Assembly (NCBI GenBank): GCA_037501455.1 | Contig: CM074861.1 | Span: 95,147,001 to 95,211,000 of the forward strand | Length of the DNA: 64,000 nucleotides | Source of the DNA: Lantana camara | Taxonomy: Eukaryota > Streptophyta > Magnoliopsida > Lamiales > Verbenaceae | Direction of reading: 5' to 3' | In this document: in pieces, positions 37,048-48,113 of the stretch | Numbering within the stretch: the stretch's first letter is position 1 | Layout: each line of letters opens with the position of its first letter | Program-made: the position numbers and the translations under genes | The notes under the pieces: model-generated | Told to the model about the DNA's origin: nothing | Seen by the model: only the letters and a program-made list of their open reading frames with translations | Database searches by the model: none

Positions 37048-38893
37048 AGGGCAGCGACTTCTTTTTGCTTCGCACTTTGTTTTCTTATTTTTCTTTGCTT
37101 GTTTGCTTTTCTCCCACCCCTAATATGATTCCTAAGCTTTGCTAACATGTAGTATTATGTGTTAATTTGATTTTATTAGATTTTTGAATTCATTTGTTAT
37201 GATTTGAACGAGTTATGATTCAATATGTCTTCAGTGACATACGTGTAATATTTTCTTGTGTGGTTTGCCTTCTTTATGCATTTTAAACTCATGAACGCTT
37301 ATGGTATGCTATAATACGATACATTATGAGGTTATTTGATATGATATGAGTTTAATTCTTGAATCCTTATATATTATTTTATTATTTGCTCCGGCATGCC
37401 TAAATATGAATTTATATGATATGCATTGCACCCACTTGCATTTGTATGCATCGTCGTGCGTCTAATTGGTTCATGATTGAGTCTAAGTCTCTGGTGTTGT
37501 GTTCTTTTGTTTCAGAGCCTCTGTCCTTGAACCCAAGGTTTAGGTGTTTGTTTGCTCTATTTTGGCCTCAGACTCCACCTACTTTTGCTACAAGGTGAGG
37601 TTTAGGATCTTTTCCTTTAGTTAATCAACCTATGGCCTAAATGTGATGATTTCTCACCTGCATGCGAATATACTATATATTAATATATTAGATATGTGTC
37701 ATATGATATGTTTATGACCTTGTCATACGAATAAATGTTTTGAACTATAAGTATAAGCATATATAAGCTTGAAAATGTTTTACAACGAGGCTATGCTCCA
37801 AACCGTGTGTTGTCAAGCAAGCTAGGATCTACCTCAACATCTTAATGTTAAGGAAGACACGGAGAGGTACGCGTATAGCATATGCAAAGTTACAAGGTAA
37901 GGTATGCTCGATAAGGTACGTAAGTTATGTTTAATTATGTAGTAAGTTAAGTAAGTTTAATTGGATAATTGGTTGTTACTGGGCCCCGGAGACGTGGGTA
38001 AGGATGCCCGGGACAACAAGGGCCTTCGGGTTAAGCCTGTACACAGTCTCCATTTGGAGTACTCACGCGCGACTCTTGGAGGTTGTGGAGGCGTGGTGCT
38101 TCAAGCACATTGAGGGTTAGCTACCCCATGTGCATTGGTAATTAGGTGGAGAGGGTTTGACTCCCGAAACACCGTGGTTGTTGGGGATGGATTGTTTATG
38201 TATTTATGGTATTCTTGATTTTCTAACGTTATATAGGAGTAAGGGTTAAGTGCTCATACTCGCCGAGCATTTGTACGATTCATTGATTATGAAACGAGAT
38301 AGGAGCTTCCTTTAACTCTAGTACATTTTGTTTTGATTATGAAATGTTTAAGTTTATCTTGAAAATTGGTTTGCTGTCCAAAACCCTATTCCCTGTTCAT
38401 AATCCTTTGATTAATATGTGCTTTGTTCTAAATTTATGTAGTGTGTAGGTGTGTGTTAGCCCCCTCACTCAGTCAAGTTGTGGCTAACCCCTCTCCTTTT
38501 CCCTCCTTAGTTGTAGGTCTGGTCGAGCTAAGCGGGATAGTACGTGGTCGTGTTGTGCTAGCTAGTTTGGGTCGAGTCAGCATTTTATTCTTGCATCTTT
38601 TGAATATTTTAATATGTATTTGAATTAAATTGTACTTTTGGAATTAACACTTCATGTATTATTGGATCTATTTTGGGCCGTGAGGCTAGTTATATATAGT
38701 AATGTATGTGCTTTTGTTGAGCTCTTATGGATACTATTTGATGCTTCCGCCTTTTCTGTGTTTATTTTGTGCGTTCTGTTGTTGTCTTAGCCTCGCTTAG
38801 CCTAGTGTGTGTGTGTAGGTCCCCATTCGCTTAGGCTTGGGCTCATGTATGGGCTTCCATTTCATATGTGGGTTTGGGTCTAGGTGCGGGGGA

Positions 38894-41800
38894 TGTAACA
38901 CCCCGGAGCAGAGGGTGCCACATCCCCCGCACTAAGGTCTAACACGAGTAACGAAATAGGGAGTTTGCACCCCTATCAAACCATAGCGAACGGGAGACAT
39001 ACAAACCACACACCTTCGCTAGGCGGCCTAGACCCTCAAAACTGCCCAAAATAAAATCAGAGTAGTGGAAGCAAATGATGCAATAAACATAAGCCCCAAG
39101 ATCACATATATACATATCAAAAGAGAGGGTCAAGTATCCAAGCTACCATGCTAGATCATATACAAACTATAGAATACCATCACAGCCCAAAATAATAAGA
39201 GTAGTCATAATACATAATCCAAAATACATAAGCAAAGGAGAAGTAATCCACTATGATGCATGAGGACTCAAGCTACACCACAAGTAATCCAAAACATACT
39301 TACCGCCTAGCTTGACTCGGAAGAACCTGTAAACTTAAAAGACAGGGAAAAAGGGAAAACAACAACGAGGGTTAGTCCTAGTAACTAGTGAGTGGAGGCT
39401 AACTCACACACCCGATACATATATATATTGAGAGCAAAGCAAGTAATCAAAATCAAAGGATCCTTGAACCAAGAATAGTTATTGCAATCCAAAGCATTAC
39501 CCGTGATACAGATATACATAAGTGTAAAGAAAAGGGCAAAAAGGGCTAAATGCCAAATCTCAAGTTTTAGGTATTTAGGAATCCACTCTCGTTCAATAGA
39601 TCATGCAAACTAAACCAACTCGGCGAGTACGAGTCACACATCCCAACTTCCATATACGAAGAACATAACAAAGCAAAACAAAATATAATCCATCCCGAAC
39701 ATCGGTTGATAGAAGGGTTGACGGCCCAAGCTATCCATATACACACGAGACAAGGTCGAATCACGACCTTGAAACCTTCGATGGTTAACTCAGCCAGCTC
39801 AAGAGAAACACCCTTCCTCGATCCTCTCAAGGTTGGATGAGACTCTCAAATGGAGGTGTTGATGGAAGAGCTCGGCGACCCCTTGGCCATCCCGAGATTA
39901 CCATAACACACTCCGGGGCCCAAACATATCACGTAAATCACGCATACATATCACAAAGCTTATCTTTCAAAGCCACATCTCGCTTACACGCACACACACT
40001 TGCACAAAGCTAAAGTTTTTCAAATGAAAACAAAATAGCTTATATACTTATACAAAACGTTTTCAAAATCTCGTAACAAGGGGGTCAATCCCTCAACATA
40101 GATATCATACACTTATTTAACATATAATATACATAATCGCATGCGAGGCTTCAAATCAAGTAGGGTTAAAGGTCGATTAACTAAAAGAACAAAAACCTCA
40201 CCTTGTCAACGTGCGTAGTGGAGACAAAAGTGTAAACCGGACACCTACGGAGCAAGCTCGTCCTCAGAAGGGAGAATCTCTGAACAAGACGACCAACAAG
40301 GAATGCTCTTAGACTCAATATGAACCACATTGACACTCGGTATATGAGAATGTATGTTCATGATGCAAATGATATGAAATGAACTCATCTTTAGGTCATA
40401 TAAGAGCATTCAATGTATATAAGATCAAATCTCATAAACGAGGGCAAAGAATAATCCAAAAGTTCACGAGATCAAGCCTACCACATCATATAACAAGTTA
40501 ATCATACATACACATCATAAACGAGGCAAGAAAGATCAACAAAAGGCAACAAAACGACGAAAGAAACTCCTTCCGGTTATCACCTACGAAGTGGACATGG
40601 CCATGTCCAAAATACAAAGGAATCGGACACGGCTGTGTCCGATTTAAATTAATTCGGGACTCAAAGTTGAAAGCTTGACACGGCCGTGTCAAGTTGCAAG
40701 GGTTTTTGGACACGGCCGTGTCCAACGTTCGGCCTGGAAAAATAGTTGTTGCAACAAGTCCGAATTTGAGGGGAAAAACAGGGGATTTCGGTTCTTGGCA
40801 TTAGGGAGTCTCTTAGGCCTTCAAAATCACATAAACCAAGCATGAAACTAACACTAATTAACCATATATTCAAGCCATACAAGAAGCAACAAGTTCAGCT
40901 CCAAAAATGCAAGAAACAAAGCAAGACAGAGGAGGAAATTTATCAAGTTATATCATCAAATTCTCAAGAGGCCATTAATGATCAACCATTTATAACTCAA
41001 CTACCATGAAAGGATAAGCAATAAATACCAAAAATCATGTCTTAGAAGTCACATATCATCACCAAGAATCAAGAAAACAAGAATGGAAGCAAGAATCATC
41101 AATTTCTCCCAAGTTCTACTATTCAAAAACCTAGCCAAATCTCATCAATCTACCACGGAAATCAGCTAAAGAGTACATTAAGGAGATAAGAGAGAGTGAA
41201 TATTAAAATCATAAACTTACCTTTCAAAGTTGAGAAGCTATGGGTGTGATTTGAGCTCAAAATCATCAAAATGGCCAAAAGGGGTTTCTTCCTTCATTTC
41301 TTGCTTGGAGCTGATCGATATTGAGGGAGAGGGAGGAAATGGATCGGTTTTAAGGGGGTTAAGGGGTTGATATGATGGTTAACTCAAGGTACAAATCATG
41401 GTTTGGGGTTTGGTTAAGTTTAAGTGGGGTCCACAAAGCTTAGTTAGGTCAAAAGATAGCTCGTAGGCATAAAGGGCTCGTTTCGGTTAAATTTCGAGGG
41501 TCTTAATGAGCTTAGAAAAAAGTGAGGCTTGTCCCATTGAACCCGAATCGTCGAAACGAGTTCAACGGAAGTGACGGAATTGAAATCCGAATTCTCGAGC
41601 TCAAGATACATGACCCGGAACCCAAGGTGCGCTAAATGCTCTTTAGCCTCCTTTAGGTCCCGTCTCCAAAATGAACCCAATAAGGAAAGCAAAACAAATA
41701 CCAAAACATAAACGAGCACATAAACCAGTCCATTAGGCATATAATTAACACATAACTCAAATTCACGAAAATCAGAATTAAATTCAAATCCAAAACAAGC

Positions 41801-41977
41801 AAAATACGAGCAAGGGAATTAAACGTCCAAAACTAGCAAATTCATATCAAGGCAATATAATTCAAACATCTTCAATTATTCCACATTAACACGTAAATAT
41901 CACATAATCACTTAAATAAATAATTAAATTATGCACGTAATAGGTTACCTGAGAGTTCGATCAGTCGGGATGTTACA
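38894..41977 (-). mobile_element. solo gypsy LTR inside the 3' LTR
   Basis: Plus strand TGTAACACCCCGG to GGGATGTTACA, 3084 bp, flanked by GGGGA (38889-38893 and 41978-41982). Predicted donor AAAG|GTAAG at 41220, acceptor TTACAG|GT at 39327, palindrome cluster F at 40593-40723, hairpin ATAGGG/CCCTAT at 38956-38976. Confidence 0.95.
40593..40723 (-). repeat. palindrome cluster F (GGACACGGCCGTGTCC type)
   Basis: Four units: GGACATGGCCATGTCC (40593), CGGACACGGCTGTGTCCG (40624), CTTGACACGGCCGTGTCAAG (40674) and GGACACGGCCGTGTCC (40708). Changes are often symmetric: the first unit has AT...AT on both arms and the third extends the arms by CTT/AAG. Confidence 0.95.
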
Positions 41978-42011
41978 GGGGATGTGATGGCTCGTTGCTC
42001 CGGGCGTCACA

Positions 42012-42333
42012 TTTATTGCTCAAGATATTGATACTGGTTATGAGTTTGAACTTTATAAATATGAATTCCTTTAGTTTAATTGTTGATGATCTGGTTTTAA
42101 TTATTATGAGTAGCTAAACCCCGTTAGCCAAGGGGATGATAATTGTGTAGTTTTTGTTATTGATGATATGCTAGATTGAACTCTGATAGGTTTCTATGTT
42201 ATGAATTCTATGTTTTGTTTGCATGTTAGAGACTGATAACCTTCAGCATGAACTTAGAATTTACTTCGAATCGAGAGATTATTTTTAGATTTGGATTGGG
42301 AGTTTATACATTAGAATTAAAGGTTTGAAGAGA
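42012..42333. other. sequence flanking the nested element, unassigned
   Basis: Low GC with a CCCCGTTAGCCAAGGGG inverted repeat near 42119. No coding motif recognised. It may be the older insertion-site DNA. Confidence 0.4.
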
Positions 42334-42561
42334 TAGTGTAATCTGAGTCGCTGCTATCTATACACTAATCTTGTTTGATTGGTGTAAGGGAGAACTGACC
42401 ATAAGAGCATGTGTTAAACTTAAGTAAGCACATTTGTTCGACTTTTAGAGAAGCTTGCACTACAAGAAAACAACCGAAAACCGATGGGAAAAACTAATCT
42501 TGAGTAATAGGTAGTGTAATCTGAGTCGCTGCTATCTGTACACTAATCTTGTTTGATTGGT
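42334..42561. repeat. 50-bp direct repeat around a CACTA terminus
   Basis: 42334-42383 and 42512-42561 match at 49 of 50 positions (start TAGTGTAATCTGAGTCGC). The 128-bp insert between them contains CACTACAAGAAAA at 42458-42470, a perfect CACTA terminal sequence, followed by AACCGAAAACCGATGGG. Confidence 0.75.
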
Positions 42562-42565
42562 CTAA

Positions 42566-43720
42566 GTAGCGAGGGTTAAGCTTCCCACCTTTACCAATCC
42601 GAGCATACCCTTTTCTAGGAGATGCCTTTAAAAAGACCTTATCTCCGATCTCAAACTCCAAGGGTCGTCTTCTCTTATCTGCATAGCTTTTCTGCCGGTC
42701 CTGTGCTGCTTTCAACCTCTGTTTAATCACTTTCACCTTCTCAATGGTATCTTGAATTTCCTTAGGTTTCTTAGCCCTTTCGAGCTTTTCATCCTTAGTC
42801 CATCTCCACTCGTCAATATCCCAAAAGAGAGGGGATCGACATTTCCTTCCATATAAAGCCTCATACGGTGTCATACCAATTGAAGACTGAAATCCGTTCT
42901 TGTAGGCATATTCAATCAAATCCAACTGCTCATCCCACGAATCCTGATAATCCAAGGCACAAGCACGAAGCATGTCCTCAAGATACCTTATTAGCCACTC
43001 AGACTGACCATCTGTTTGTGGATGAAAAGTAGTACTAAACTGAAGCTTCATTCCCAAACTCCTGTAACTCTTGCCAAAGACTAGATGTGAACCGAGGATC
43101 CCTATCTGAAACAATACTGACCGGAGCACCATGCAATCTAACAATCTCTTTCCGATACAACCGGGCCAACTTAGGTACTTTATCGGACATTCTTACCTTA
43201 AGAAAATGAGCTGATTTCGTCAACCGATCAACAATGACCCATATTCCATCAAAACCTCCTTTGGTCCTTGGCAAGCCGGACACGAAGTCCATTGTCACTT
43301 GCTCCCACTTCCATTCGGGAATTGGAAGTGGTTGGAGAGTTCCTCCCGATTTTTGGTGTTCTGCTTTCACCACTTGGCATGTTTGATATCTTCTAACAAA
43401 GTTAGCAACATCCCTCTTCATGCCGTTCCACCAATACAAACTTCTTAGATCCTTATACATCTTGGTGGTACCGGGATGTAATGAATAAGCTGATCTATGG
43501 GCCTCTTCAAGTACCAATCGCTTAAGTTCCTCCAGAACACAAACCCGAGCTTTAAACCGAAACAACCCTGAATCATCAAACCCAACCTTAGTTTTAGAAT
43601 CAACCCTTGACCTAATCACCAATTTCTGAATCTCAGGATCTCTAGATTAAGCTTCTATCAATCTTTGTTTCAAATCTGACTGAACCAAAATATTAGCCAC
43701 ACGAGCTTCTGAAATCAGAA
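42566..43720 (-). pseudogene. Ty3/gypsy integrase
   Basis: Integrase would insert element cDNA into the genome. The minus strand shows the HHCC-type zinc region with HPGTTKMY and FVRRYQTCQVVKAEHQ, where the first cysteine of the CxxC pair is tyrosine. The core has TMDFVSGLP, VSDRDPRFTS and FHPQTDGQSE, so the D, D and E residues are all visible. GKLNPRYL follows; the chromodomain region is cut off at about 42566 by the direct repeat. There is a stop near 43648 in the N-terminal linker and a frameshift near 43060-43080. It continues from RNase H upstream. Confidence 0.9.
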
Positions 43721-44139
43721 CTACTGAACTCCGCCACTAGAAGCAGCTTCCAAGCTCAGAACACTAGCCTTCCTATTTAGAGCATCCACCACTACATTAG
43801 CTTTACCCGGATGGTACTGAATCTTACAATCATAGTCCTCGAGTAACTCCATCCAACGTCTCTGTCTCATATTCAAATCTTTCTGGGTAAACAAATACTT
43901 GAGACTTTGGTGATCGGTGAACACTTCAAAAGTAACTCCATAAAGGTAATGACACCATTTCATCAAAGCAAACACCACCGCAGCGAGTTCCAAATCATGA
44001 GTGGGATAGTTTTTCTCGTGATCCTTTAACTTCCTTGAGGCGTAGGCCACTACTTTACCGTTCTGCATAAGCACACAACCCAAACCTTCCTTTGATGCAT
44101 CGGTGTAAACTGAGTAGCCTTTCGAACCCTTGGGTAGGG
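43721..44139 (-). pseudogene. Ty3/gypsy RNase H
   Basis: RNase H removes element RNA from the RNA-DNA hybrid. Visible are [45 protein letters not shown] and [16 protein letters not shown]. The acidic residues of the active site appear kept. Frameshifts near 44143 and 43722 separate it from RT and integrase. Confidence 0.9.
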
Positions 44140-45191
44140 TTAAACTAGTGCAGTAGTCAATCTTTCCTTAAGAGTTTGAAAACTCTTCTCACACGCCTCA
44201 TCCCACTCGAATTTAACCTCTTTCTTTGTTAACCGGGCCAACGGGGAGGTAATACTTGAGAAATCTTTCACAAAGAACCTATAATACCCTGCCAACCCGA
44301 GAAAACTTCTCATCTCTGAGGCATTCTTTGGTTGCTTCCAAAACTTAACCGTCTCAATCTTCGCTGGATCCACTTCTATACCATTCCCTGAAATGAAGTG
44401 ACCCAAAAAGGAAACTCGATCTAACCAGAACTCGCACTTACTAAACTTAGCAAACAAGTGATGTTCTTGAAGTGCAGATAAGACTATGCTCAAATGCCCC
44501 GCGTGCTCCTCCTCGGACCTCGAATACACCAGAATATCATCTATATAGATGACCACGAATTTATCGAGGTAAGGCCGGAATATTCGGTGTATCATATCCA
44601 TAAACGCGGTTGGAGCATTAGTAAGACCAAAAGGCATGACCACAAACTCGAAATGCCCATATCTCGTGTTGAAACCTGTCTTCAGTATATCTTCCTCCCG
44701 GATACGCAACTGATAATACCCTTGTCTGAGATCTAACTTAGAATAAACACTTGAACCTTGGAGGAGATCGAACAACTCTTTAATGTGAGGGAGCGGGTAT
44801 TTGTTCTTAACCGTTAACCGGTTCAGCTCACGGTAGTCAATACACATTCGCAAGGACCCGTCTTTCTTCTTTACACACAGGACTGGGGCACCCCACGGAG
44901 AAGTGCTCGGGCGAATGTAACCACATTCTAAGAGCTCGTCTAGTTGCGTCTTCAACTCCTTCAACTCAGTCGAAGCCATCCTATAGGGAGACTTTACATA
45001 AGGTTCTGCTCCGGGATAGAGATCTATTACAAACTCCACATCCCGATCGGGAGGTAAGGTTCCCAAATTCTCCGGAAACACATCGGGGAATTCTTTCACG
45101 ATCTCCGTCTCCTCGAGTTTGGCCTGATCCTTCGGCTTATTCAAAAAATAGGCCACATAGCCCGTCGCACCGTCCTGGAACAATCTGCTTG
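44140..45191 (-). pseudogene. Ty3/gypsy reverse transcriptase, 5'-truncated pol
   Basis: About 350 codons remain open. Order: [86 protein letters not shown] and [12 protein letters not shown]. Catalytic aspartates are intact, so the domain is much better kept than the RT at 2701-3922. The frame runs into LTR sequence at 45192, so protease and gag are displaced by the nested element, beyond the window if they survive. The style is Del/Tekay-like. Confidence 0.93.
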
Positions 45192-47866
45192 TGTAGCACC
45201 CCGCACGTGAGGCGCCACATCCCCGCACTATGGCTCAACCCGCGTAACGAAATGGTAAAATCCGCACCCGTATCAAACCATAGCGAACGGGAGACAAACA
45301 GAAAAATCCTCCTAAGCTAGGCCGAACCTAGACCCTGCAATTATAACTAATCGACAAGACATAATGCAACAGAGAACTAAATTCAAACACAAGCATTGGC
45401 CACGACCTGCAGAAATTAAACAAACAAACCGTACGCATACTTGGGCTCTTTAGGCCTCTTTTAGAATTCATAATCAACCCCGACGAGGGCAATTCAATAG
45501 CACATATACATAGTCTCAAGTTCATAATCTTACAAAGTTAAACCACGCATAATTTAAATACATAAGTGAATACAGAGATGCTTCTAACGTAACTTGACCG
45601 ACTCAAACCCAACACAACTCCGCCTAGCTCGAAACTCGAAAGCCAAACCTACACACTGAAGTTTTGGGGAGGGAGCGGGTCAGTCTCTAGAAGACTGAGT
45701 GAGCAGGAGCGATATACATATATATAAAAACATTCACATGCAAGTCGTAAATCCCGAGCAAGGTTTTATTTAAAATTAGTTCCCAAAAGGGCAAGAGAAG
45801 GATTAAGCAATTCTCAGATTTTATGACTAATCATATTAATTCATTATATTCATAATTTACACATAAACATAAAGGCTCGGCGAGTGAGAGTGCATTATCT
45901 CCAACCAAACTCCGACTGTGTACGACACATATCACTGATATATTAATTGGGTGATCATGCAATATATATCATAATACACACAGGTTATATATCATATCAT
46001 AAAACATATTCGTTTAGGCAATCCGTGTCCCAGCCTTCCCACACGGTGCATATCAATCATACTTAAACATAAACATAATCATAAAAATCAATTATAACCT
46101 TCTTCCTCCGGGCGGTGGACAGGTTTGCAAGGCCCAACCACCTAAACATATCATGATGGCTATGAGGTTCATGAGTCCTCAAAGCCCGGTTAGCGTTTCC
46201 TCGTCAAAAACTCCTTGACGAGGTCCGTCTCGTCGTTAAACATAATGGAATCAACACACGGGATGACCGTTGGCCCTTGCCTCCCCGGATAGCCACGTGT
46301 ACTGAAGTCCTGGGCCCGTGAACATAACATACATGCATAGACTCGCCAAAACATTTCAATTCATAAGAAACATAACATAATTCATAATTCACTTGAAAAG
46401 GGGTTTATTCGATCATAAATTACTCGAGGACTCTACTTTGAAAATACCATATATATATATTCATAAGGTTTTGGCCAAAGCTTTTCACATAAGGATTGTA
46501 AGGTTTATTATATAACTAAAACAAAAACACCCTCACCTGGATCATGGTGATACAAGGATTCGAGTACCGAGTGCCTAGTTGATCAAGATTTGTCCACCCT
46601 GGAGATAAACTGTACAAAGGACAACGTAATGCGTTCGTGAGACTCAAGACTCCAAATGAACCATATATGACGCACGGCATGCGATGAACATGTTATGAAT
46701 GCATAAAAGATAATGTTATGTAAGGAACATGTTCATGTGCACAATTAATACATTTAAATCATATAAACAAGCCATTCATTCGTTCAAGAAAGCGTTCATA
46801 ATCATTTAACTCATGAATTTCATATTTCATATCAAATCAATTCAAGGAATTCAAATAACGATTAAAGCACGTATTAAACACTTTTACAATTAGGAAATAG
46901 GCAATTAAAACATTCAAGTCATGATCGAAATTAATTAACGTGAAATAGATAACAATTAAATTCTATAATTAAAAAAATTAAACAATAGTTAATACATATA
47001 ATAATCATGCATTTAAATGATATATAATCAAATTAATATCTAAATACATATACATATTTAGATACATATATACCTAAGTGTATGCATTTACCATAATATA
47101 TATTAAATATATACTACACATATATAGATATATACGTAACACCCAAATCAAAAACACATAATATATATTAAGTACAGATTTTCATGCAAAATACATCTAT
47201 AATATAATTCATACATGCAAATACTATAAACATATAAATACATATTATACGTACTCATGCATGCAAAATATATATATATATTTATATATTACATGCAACA
47301 CACACTCTCCCGAGCTCAAGATATCATGTACGGAACCAAGGGTGCGCTAATTGCTCGTTAGCCCCCGATTTGGTTCCACGATTCAAATTAAATTCGTTAG
47401 CATGTCAAACGAGTTCAAAAACATAAACCGAGCATATAGGCATGTTCATAAACCATATATTTATGACATACTAAATTTCCACGACATTTCGATACCATTT
47501 CATATAAGAACAAAGTACAAATAAACATTCATGCACATATTCTTAATAATTCTATACATTATAAATTAAAACTAAAATCTAAATTCTATTTTAAATATAA
47601 TTCGGGTCAACGGCTTTGAATAAATTAATTAATGTGTTTGTAGCATGATGAATTAATAAAACACCTAATTAACAATTTATAATAATTACTAAATTAACGA
47701 AATAATTAAATTGAAATAAAATGAAAATAAAATAAGATAATATAATTTATAATAAAATTAAATACAAAACACTTATAAACAATTAATCACATAATTAAAT
47801 AATTTAGTTGCGAAATTTATAAACAAATACGACACATAAGTTTAAATGAAAAACCGGTACGTTACA
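45192..47866 (-). mobile_element. 3' LTR (LTR1) of a non-coding gypsy-type element
   Basis: Plus strand TGTAGCACCCCG to GGTACGTTACA, 2675 bp, followed by PPT sequence. It is inserted in the pol pseudogene. Compared with LTR2 it lacks about 1.45 kb at 47310 (between CACTCTCCC and GAGCTCAAG), including the palindromes and donor. Hairpin CTATGG/CCATAG at 45228-45283 and TCAGTC/GACTGA at 45680-45698 are kept. It differs from LTR2 at roughly 12 of the first 290 positions. Confidence 0.93.
45228..45283 (-). other. LTR-end hairpin
   Basis: Outer stem CTATGG (45228-45233) with CCATAG (45278-45283). The same pair is at 50979-51034 in LTR2. Confidence 0.65.
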
Positions 47867-47925
47867 ATCTCTCCCCCTTAAAAAGAATCCGTCCTCGGAT
47901 TCACTGCACGCCTAAAACAATCAAT

Positions 47926-48113
47926 GAGAGATTCCCCGTCTCTCACAAACAACAAAGAGAGAGCCCCGTCTTTCGAGCAACAATGAGAGAACCCCGTCTC
48001 CCCAACAACAATGAGAGAACCCCGTCTCTGGCAAGCAAAGAGAGCACCCCGTCTCTCGAACAAAAATAAGAGAATCCCCGTCTCTTACAAACAACGAGAA
48101 CACCCCGTCTCTC
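47926..48113 (-). repeat. array of seven GAGAGA-CGGGG-TCTCTC hairpins
   Basis: In sense, each ~28-bp unit is a small stem such as GAGAGACGGGGAATCTCTC or AAGAGACGGGGATTCTCTT, separated by TTGTTG-rich spacers. The GA and AA stem variants change on both arms. It lies about 45 bp upstream of the PPT in element sense. Confidence 0.8.

Larger units (their letters stand above)
35572..42011 (+). mobile_element. 3' LTR of the non-autonomous element, split by a solo LTR
   Basis: Starts TGTGACACCCTG after the PPT and ends GGGCGTCACA at 42011. Without the inserted LTR (38894-41977) and one GGGGA duplication it is about 3351 bp. Predicted donor AAG|GTAAG at 36229, acceptor TTGTAG|GT at 38516, palindrome cluster E between. 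TATG/CATA hairpin at 38848-38866. Confidence 0.93.

Noticed and set aside
42566..45191. Endogenous pararetrovirus
   Set aside because: Integrase with DDE motifs, a PPT and LTR structures nearby and no movement or coat protein point to Ty3/gypsy elements.
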